From Parietaria judaica (Eukaryota > Streptophyta > Magnoliopsida > Rosales > Urticaceae): a stretch of DNA of 64,000 nucleotides. Every line of letters starts with the position of its first letter. Within the stretch, counting starts at the first letter, position 1. The position numbers and the translations under genes are program-made. Below are positions 58,941-64,000 of this stretch, in pieces. Under the pieces are notes generated by a model that saw only the letters and a program-made list of their open reading frames with translations, did not search any database and was not told the origin of the DNA. The stretch is taken from the NCBI GenBank assembly GCA_954871525.1, contig OX940866.1, positions 11,245,001 to 11,309,000 of the forward strand. The letters run 5' to 3'.

Positions 58941-59124
58941 TCTGATCTTACACGATACTCAAAGGAAACGTAATAACAAGAACACAATATTTTTGTGCTA
59001 AAAATTACGATCAACATTTTCTGTATTTTTCATTACTTTAAATAACTTGAAAAAAGATGATAAACTGCAAGCCCACGTACTACGTCCACAAATGGAAGCA
59101 ACTAATTAATTAAATCAACTAACA

Positions 59125-59960
59125 AGGACGAGGGAAGCGGGGGCCTATCGGACCGTCACGGTAGACGCCCGAGGTGGCGCCGCTGCGGTGCTCCGGTTGC
59201 AGCTTTTGGCTCGTGGCAGATCTGGGGAGGCGATGCCTTCCACTCTTCGGCGTCGGGCGCGCAATGGGAGCCACCTTGGCATGGCCGGAGCTTCGGCGGT
59301 GAGCATGAAGTTTCACGAGGCGTGTGCTCTGGGTTTTTCCGGCAGTATCGTCGAGGCTTTGCCGGCCGTGGCAGCGAGGCTTTCCGGAGCAGAAACGACG
59401 AAGCTTCGGTGAAACTCCGTTGATCCGAGATGTTCATCAACGATTCTGTATTTTATTTTAATATACATATATATTTTCCAATATGTTTTTTCTTTTGATT
59501 TATGTATGTTTAATAACAGGAGAAAACTTGTAATATATATTCGATTTGTATTTTTGCGTTCTTTTCACTTTATACATGATCATTGTTATTACTCGAATTA
59601 TATGTTGATCAGCGTGAGTTTTGATTTGGTTGAAAACGGGTCTTGAGGATTATTGACGATCGAGACGAGTCTTGAGGTTTTTTGACGATCGAGGCACGTC
59701 TAGGACTTATTGACGACTTGGCGGGTCTTGAGGTAGTCGGACGACCGAGAGCGTGTTAGCTTCTACGTTCGAACATTTCCTGTGATGGTGTTGAACCTGA
59801 GGTGTCTCTTTAGTCACATGTGCGTCTTTCGTGACCTGTACGTCTCTTGGTAACCTGTTCGTCTATTCGTAACCTGTTCGTCGAGAGGTAGTGTATGAAA
59901 GTTTTGCTAGCGGGACTCCGAGGCTTTGAACTTATCAGGGCCCCTCCTTCTAGCGCCAAA
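59125..59960. other. GC-rich remnant, right part, and leader of the second Tat-type element
   Basis: 59125-59440 is the continuation of the GC-rich remnant split by the Copia element. 59634-59755 contains three or four units of GAGACGAGTCTTGAGG...TTGACGATC (about 36 bases). 59806-59890 has four units of about 20 bases around CGTCTCTTGGTAACCTGTT. The primer-binding site (minus) ends at 59960. Confidence 0.55.
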
Positions 59961-60592
59961 TGTTCATGCCTAAAAATTGATTAACTTGACGGTCGAAATG
60001 GGCTTTATCTTGATCTTCAGTCTTGGTGGGCCAAAAGTCTTCTGTGTATAACCTGCCTCCATTCATGTGAAAAGAGTAGAAAGCATGAACTCTAGAGGGG
60101 AACAGGGGGGGAGTCCTCTGTCGCCCGCTCCGACGCTCAACATTAGTCGAGTATTTGAGTCAAAAATTATGAATAAATAGGAGACAGAGGTTTATTGGCT
60201 TCGGGAGCCCTTACCGATTGTGGCGGGGGAGCCCTCGTATTTATAGAGGGTGAAAGATTCGATTTCATGCCTTCGGGGCGCGCCCCCCGAAGGCATGTTT
60301 TTAAACCAAGCCGAACTGACAATTCTTGAGCGAGCCCGGATTGACTTTCCAATTTGGGCCGTTGACTTTTCTGGTTGACCTTTCGAGTCGGCCTATTGAT
60401 TTTTTTGGTTGACTTTTCCGGGTCGAGTCTATTGACTTTTTTCGGGTTGAGTCCGTTGACTTTTTGAATTGGGCCTAATTGACTTTTTAGACATGTTCGG
60501 GTTGACTTTTTCAGAGCGGGTCAAAGTCGATTTAGTGAGCCTTATTTGTTTTGGGCTTTAATTTTTCTAGGCTCCGAAAAATGCGCATAACA
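59961..60592 (-). repeat. 5' LTR of the second Tat-type element, W-box rich
   Basis: The minus-strand start is TGTTATGCGCATTTTTCGG and the end GGCATGAACA. A TATA box (minus, TCTATAAATACGAGG, about 60235-60250) marks the promoter. In the 60320-60510 segment just upstream of it in transcription terms, TTGAC(C/T) occurs eight times on the plus strand. Confidence 0.88.
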
Positions 60593-63589
60593 ATATTTCT
60601 TTTAAATATCCTAAGTTAGGACTCCTAATAGCCGTTTCCAAATTCTAAGAGTAATCTTTTAGATTTGAAAATCTTAGAATACTATTTTAACTAAAAGGGG
60701 GTGCATTTTCACTCTAGAGACTAGAGTTCATATGTGGCATGTAAATTTCTTTTTGTTTTAGTTTAATTTCTTTATCAGCTTGCTTTCTTTCTTCATGATC
60801 CTCCTACGCTCTTCTTTTTGTTCTTCGACCCTCTTCACCTGGACGGTCTCTCTCTCTGTCGACGAACTTCGACCGACGCTGATAGTACGTTGAGGTTGGT
60901 TGAAACAGAAATCTCGGATCATCACTTGATGCACGCTTGAATCTCCACCGGCGGAGATACTTTACGTCTCAATTTGTTCTTCTCCTTAAAACTTTCAAGG
61001 GTTCTTTGTCTCTGCTTTTTTTGTCTTTCTCTATGTGAATGTTTATGTAAAATTGTTACCTTCGTCTTGAATTGTTGAGTGTTTGAGATTGATTGACTTT
61101 TACATTTGCTTAAATTTTTGAGTGTTTGAGATTAGTTGGCTTTTACATAACTTGATTATGGTTGATGAGAGGAAAATATGACAAAGCGTATTATTTTATG
61201 ATTTTGGAATTAATGAAAGTGTACTGTTTGTTAAAATGCCTCTATGAAATATAAGCATTTTAGTGACCAATTTCTCTTGCTATTCTATTAATTGATAAAT
61301 ACAATCGTTTGTTAATTAGGAACTAACCTCACTTAAATGTACAAAATAGTAGAAAAGAAATAAAACGATATAAACAACGAACATCATAAGTAAATTCTAA
61401 TGTAATGCAGTAGTAAAATGAGACAATATTCAAACGAAAATTAGCGGGTTTAGGGTCACAAAACACTTTAAAAATTGTTGTAATATCTTGACTAACCTCT
61501 CTTGATCGTTGTTGTCCTGCTCACCCAAAGACCTTGATTTCAAAGTTAAGCTCTTCTTTACAACTCATCGAATTGATTCTTCTGTACTCGCAATCAAACC
61601 AGATCTTATGTAATCTGATTAGGGTTTTTTATTTTCGAATCTGGGACTTCTCTGGAATGGTAAATTTGAACTAAAATGGTTTTCTTTTTAGCAAAATCTG
61701 GATTCTTGACTTGGCCATGAAGAAGTCAGATTAATTATTGGTTTAAATTGAAGAGATAAACTTTTCTGGGTGTGCTCTGTGTGAGTCATAACCTTGACTT
61801 AGTCCACCCTGAAGCAAGGGCAGCACGTGGAGAATTATTCTTTTGTTTATTTAGTTTTCATTTTTACTAAGTCCATATTCATTTCTTATTCAAATGCATT
61901 TAGTTGAGGAATTGATTGATGTATATGTCAATATATATATATACACACATTACATATAAACACTAAGGCAGAGAGTGTGGTTTACTGTGAACGTGAGTGA
62001 GTGGGCTTTTTCATTCTCTTCATTGTTGCTTTCCTCTCTTTGCCGAGTTCTTCCGAATTTGAGAGAGGGGTTATGTGTTTGATTCTCATTTTATGATCCA
62101 ACTGTCGTTTGTGTTTTTGAGGCTTTGGTAGCGATCTACATTGGGAATCAACATTCTGTTTGGTATCGGTTTTGGTTTTGCTTTCGCTATTGTGAATTTC
62201 ACCAATATCTGAGAGTTTTTAGGCTTCATAAGGCTGACAAGTAAATTTATTCAGTTCTACTTTTTGTTTATGACTTGCATTTAAGAAAAATAGCCATTTA
62301 GACTTTGAACGAAGCTTGCAAGTGTGATAATGTAATTTCTGCTTTTTGATCCTCTGACAGTTGAGCAAGTCAATCTAGTACTCCTTGCGGTCTGTGAGTA
62401 TCTTGGAGAAGAAAGAGTACATCGCGACGACATAAGTGATCAAGTTTGAGGCTTTTTTAGCTAACTTATTTTGGTTATGTTGGTAGTTCTAAGGAAGTAC
62501 GAGAATTGCTTGATAAATTTCTTGCTTCAAGGTTTCGTTTACAATCTTGCAGACGTAGTGCTTCATAAATATCTTGAATTAATGGCTAAAATTTGTTTTG
62601 TTAGCTGTTAGTGAATATTGTTAAAAATTGCATCTTTCTTTGACTCATGTCGAATATTTGTAAAGTAGGCATATGATGTGTTAATTTATATTGTGTATTC
62701 CTTTACAAGTGTTTTTGTTTTTTATGGATTTCGATTTGGTTTGTTCGTAAGTTTCTGGTTCATATTGTATAATTTCTCACTCTTAATCTTAAGGATACAA
62801 ATATATCTATAAACCAAGGTATTCAAAGATTGTTTTAAAAAAATAAATTATAATGATGAAAAATTGCCCGAAAAATCATTTCTTTACAGAGTCATGTCGA
62901 TAGGAAAAGTGATAGATATTCGCACAAAAAAGAATATGTCATAGTATAAGAGGTAAGACATATAACGTGATACAGAACATAATAACCCCACAAAAACATC
63001 TCATAAAGCTCCAAATTACAAGCAACGTGCAATATTTGTAGGGGCACGTGCATTTGATCTCAAGACTATAGAAAAGATTAATGTTCAAATATAGACATAC
63101 CTGCATTTGTTTCTCTATATTAGTTACATTGTTTCTCTATATTAGTTACAGTATGACATTTTTTTTGTGTTTCTAATATATTCCGAGGTCATGAAACTGA
63201 AGTTTTATATCAAGTTGTAAAATCTTACGTTCATATATATAAATATATTCATTGTCAAGTCTCATTTCGACATAGTTGACATTACGGCCTCATTTATTTT
63301 TGTTTCTTATTTATTTTCAGGTTTCCTTATAGCGTTGCTTAATTCACTATATCATGCACCATACATGTAAGTCGGTATTCGCTTGCTCAGAAGTTGAAAT
63401 TGTGTTTTATTATTAAATAGTCCAATGTAGCTCTGCCAACTTGAAAAATAAGATTATATGCTTAAAACTCGTAAACAAAACATATATTCTCATTGAATAA
63501 GAAATCTTTAATCATTAAGTATCTGATTTAAAATGTACTTAAAATTAAGTAGTTGGAATCATAATAATTTTTCTTTTTCTAATTAATAA
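60593..63589. other. AT-rich right flank with leader-like patches
   Basis: I find no convincing coding exon. Two patches have the composition of plant 5' leaders or first exons: 60840-61010 (pyrimidine-rich, with CCACCGGCGGAGAT) and 61990-62430 (CTCTTTGCCGAGTTCTTCC...). There may be an unrecognised transcript, but no frame is supported. The rest is AT-rich, with the (AT)n runs typical of the window. Confidence 0.4.
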
Positions 63590-63673
63590 CAGCTTGATAA
63601 TTCATACATCCTCTTACGTCCAACTCCTTTCATTAGAAATGTAGTTGATTGTTTACTATATATTTGTAAAGTG

Positions 63674-63724
<51 letters not shown>

Positions 63725-64000
63725 CTCCAATTTTTAAGAATAATAAACGTCTCAACCCGTCTCAACTCATCTTCGGATCATCTTTGTCACCCAAATCGCA
63801 AAAAGAACAAATATAAAGGTACTAAGACATATACCACAACTATTACTGAGAACTCAAATATTGAAAGTTTAGACCCTGCTTTTGGAACGTCAAGCTTATC
63901 ACATCAAAATCAAAATAGATTATCATTAATTTCAAATATGCAAATAACACCACAAGTAGTACAATCATCGAACACATCATATTTAGACTTGGGAGATTGG
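63590..64000 (+). CDS. Possible N-terminal exon of a Helitron replicase/helicase, cut by the window end
   Basis: In the frame that ends exactly at 64000, no stop occurs after the TAA at 63587-63589. From about 63746 the reading is basic and Asn/Ser/Thr-rich (NRKKNKYKGTKTYTTTI ... NQNRLSLISNM), ending SNTSYLDLGDW. Plant Helitron replication proteins have a Y-x-D-x-GD block just before a Cys-rich zinc region, and this ending resembles it. No ATG is identified, and the frame runs back through an (AT)n microsatellite (63679-63720). The true exon therefore probably begins after a splice acceptor near 63736 or at a start I cannot define. The call rests on one short motif. Confidence 0.33.
63679..63720. 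repeat. (AT)n microsatellite
   Basis: About 42 bases of perfect AT dinucleotide repeat. Other AT-rich dinucleotide runs in the window are at 11211-11239, 25197-25215, 53146-53187 (TA into TG) and 53755-53790. Confidence 0.95.

Larger units (their letters stand above)
54628..59124 (-). mobile_element. Degenerate Ty1/Copia element
   Basis: LTRs are at 54628-54902 (3', 275 bp) and 58928-59124 (5', 197 bp, lacking about 80 internal bases). Flanks are AGGTC and AGGAC (4 of 5). On the minus strand a near-canonical initiator-Met primer site, TTGGTATCAGTGC, follows the 5' LTR, and a purine-rich GGGGGAGTTTTTT precedes the 3' LTR. Gag, protease, integrase, RT and RNase H remnants are present in order but broken many times. 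It is older than the other Copia, and nested in the second Tat-type element. Confidence 0.93.
48008..60592 (-). mobile_element. Second Tat-type Gypsy element, non-coding, with nested insertions
   Basis: Related LTRs lie at 48008-48693 (3') and 59961-60592 (5', read on the minus strand). The 5' LTR begins TGTTATGCGCATTTTTCGG on the minus strand, close to the first Gypsy's LTR start. The same TTTGGCGCTAGAAGGAGGGG primer-site sequence follows it (59941-59960, minus). A CCCAAGAAATTGGGGG purine-rich tract (minus, 48694-48710) precedes the 3' LTR, whose first ~25 bases seem deleted. The flanks are ATATC and ATATT. No gag or pol of its own is visible. Contents from left: three tandem arrays (49005-52060), a 1.66-kb foldback element, GC-rich remnants and a Copia element. 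It is comparable to non-autonomous Tat derivatives. Confidence 0.82.

Overview
The window is plant nuclear DNA, almost certainly from a eudicot. Three intron-containing genes with GT-AG junctions encode plant families: a MYB-CC factor, a CML calcium sensor and an RLK-family tandem kinase. Intergenic DNA is AT-rich and packed with plant transposons (Copia, Tat-type Gypsy, hAT- and MULE-type MITEs, tRNA-derived SINEs). I cannot name the species. LAYOUT. 1-6,100: AT-rich intergenic DNA with a near-perfect 973-bp foldback element (1062-2034), a probable 172-bp MITE (3956-4127) and a MULE-type MITE with a 10-bp target-site duplication (5471-5939). 6,438-16,594: gene island. A PHR1-like MYB-CC gene (+, six coding exons, 254 aa) is followed by a CML21/22-type EF-hand gene (+, four coding exons, 230 aa). 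Tail-to-tail with that lies an LECRKS2/S.2-type cytoplasmic double-kinase gene (-, two exons, 837 aa). 16,600-26,300: AT-rich intergenic DNA with a 730-bp hAT element, GC-rich degenerate repeats, a probable LTR remnant, a SINE and a second copy of the MULE MITE. 26,312-32,334: a 257-bp tandem duplication whose first unit was hit by a young, gag-less Copia element (minus strand). 32,397-32,831: hAT-type MITE. 32,854-46,479: a 13.6-kb non-autonomous Tat-type Gypsy element (plus). It has broken gag and protease, a deleted RT, an RNase H remnant, no integrase, a 44-bp tandem array and a long antisense ORF that seems to contain short introns. Its 5' LTR carries a nested solo LTR. 47,049-47,923: another solo LTR with an hAT MITE inside. 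48,008-60,592: a second Tat-type element in the opposite orientation with no recognisable coding capacity. Three consecutive tandem arrays lie next to its 3' LTR, and its interior holds a 1.66-kb foldback element (itself hit by a SINE) and a degenerate Copia. 60,593-64,000: AT-rich DNA with no firm gene; an open frame at the right edge may be the start of a Helitron replicase. HOW IT WORKS TOGETHER. The host genes are independent units; the PHL-CML neighbourhood recalls the Arabidopsis At3g24110/At3g24120 pair. The rest is a layered insertion record in which target-site duplications give relative order. The least ordinary content is the pair of Tat-type elements: one keeps an antisense, apparently spliced ORF, the other has turned its 3' region into three satellite-like arrays and has W-box-rich LTRs. 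All coordinates come from reading the sequence; exon structures and family names have not been checked by alignment or transcript data.
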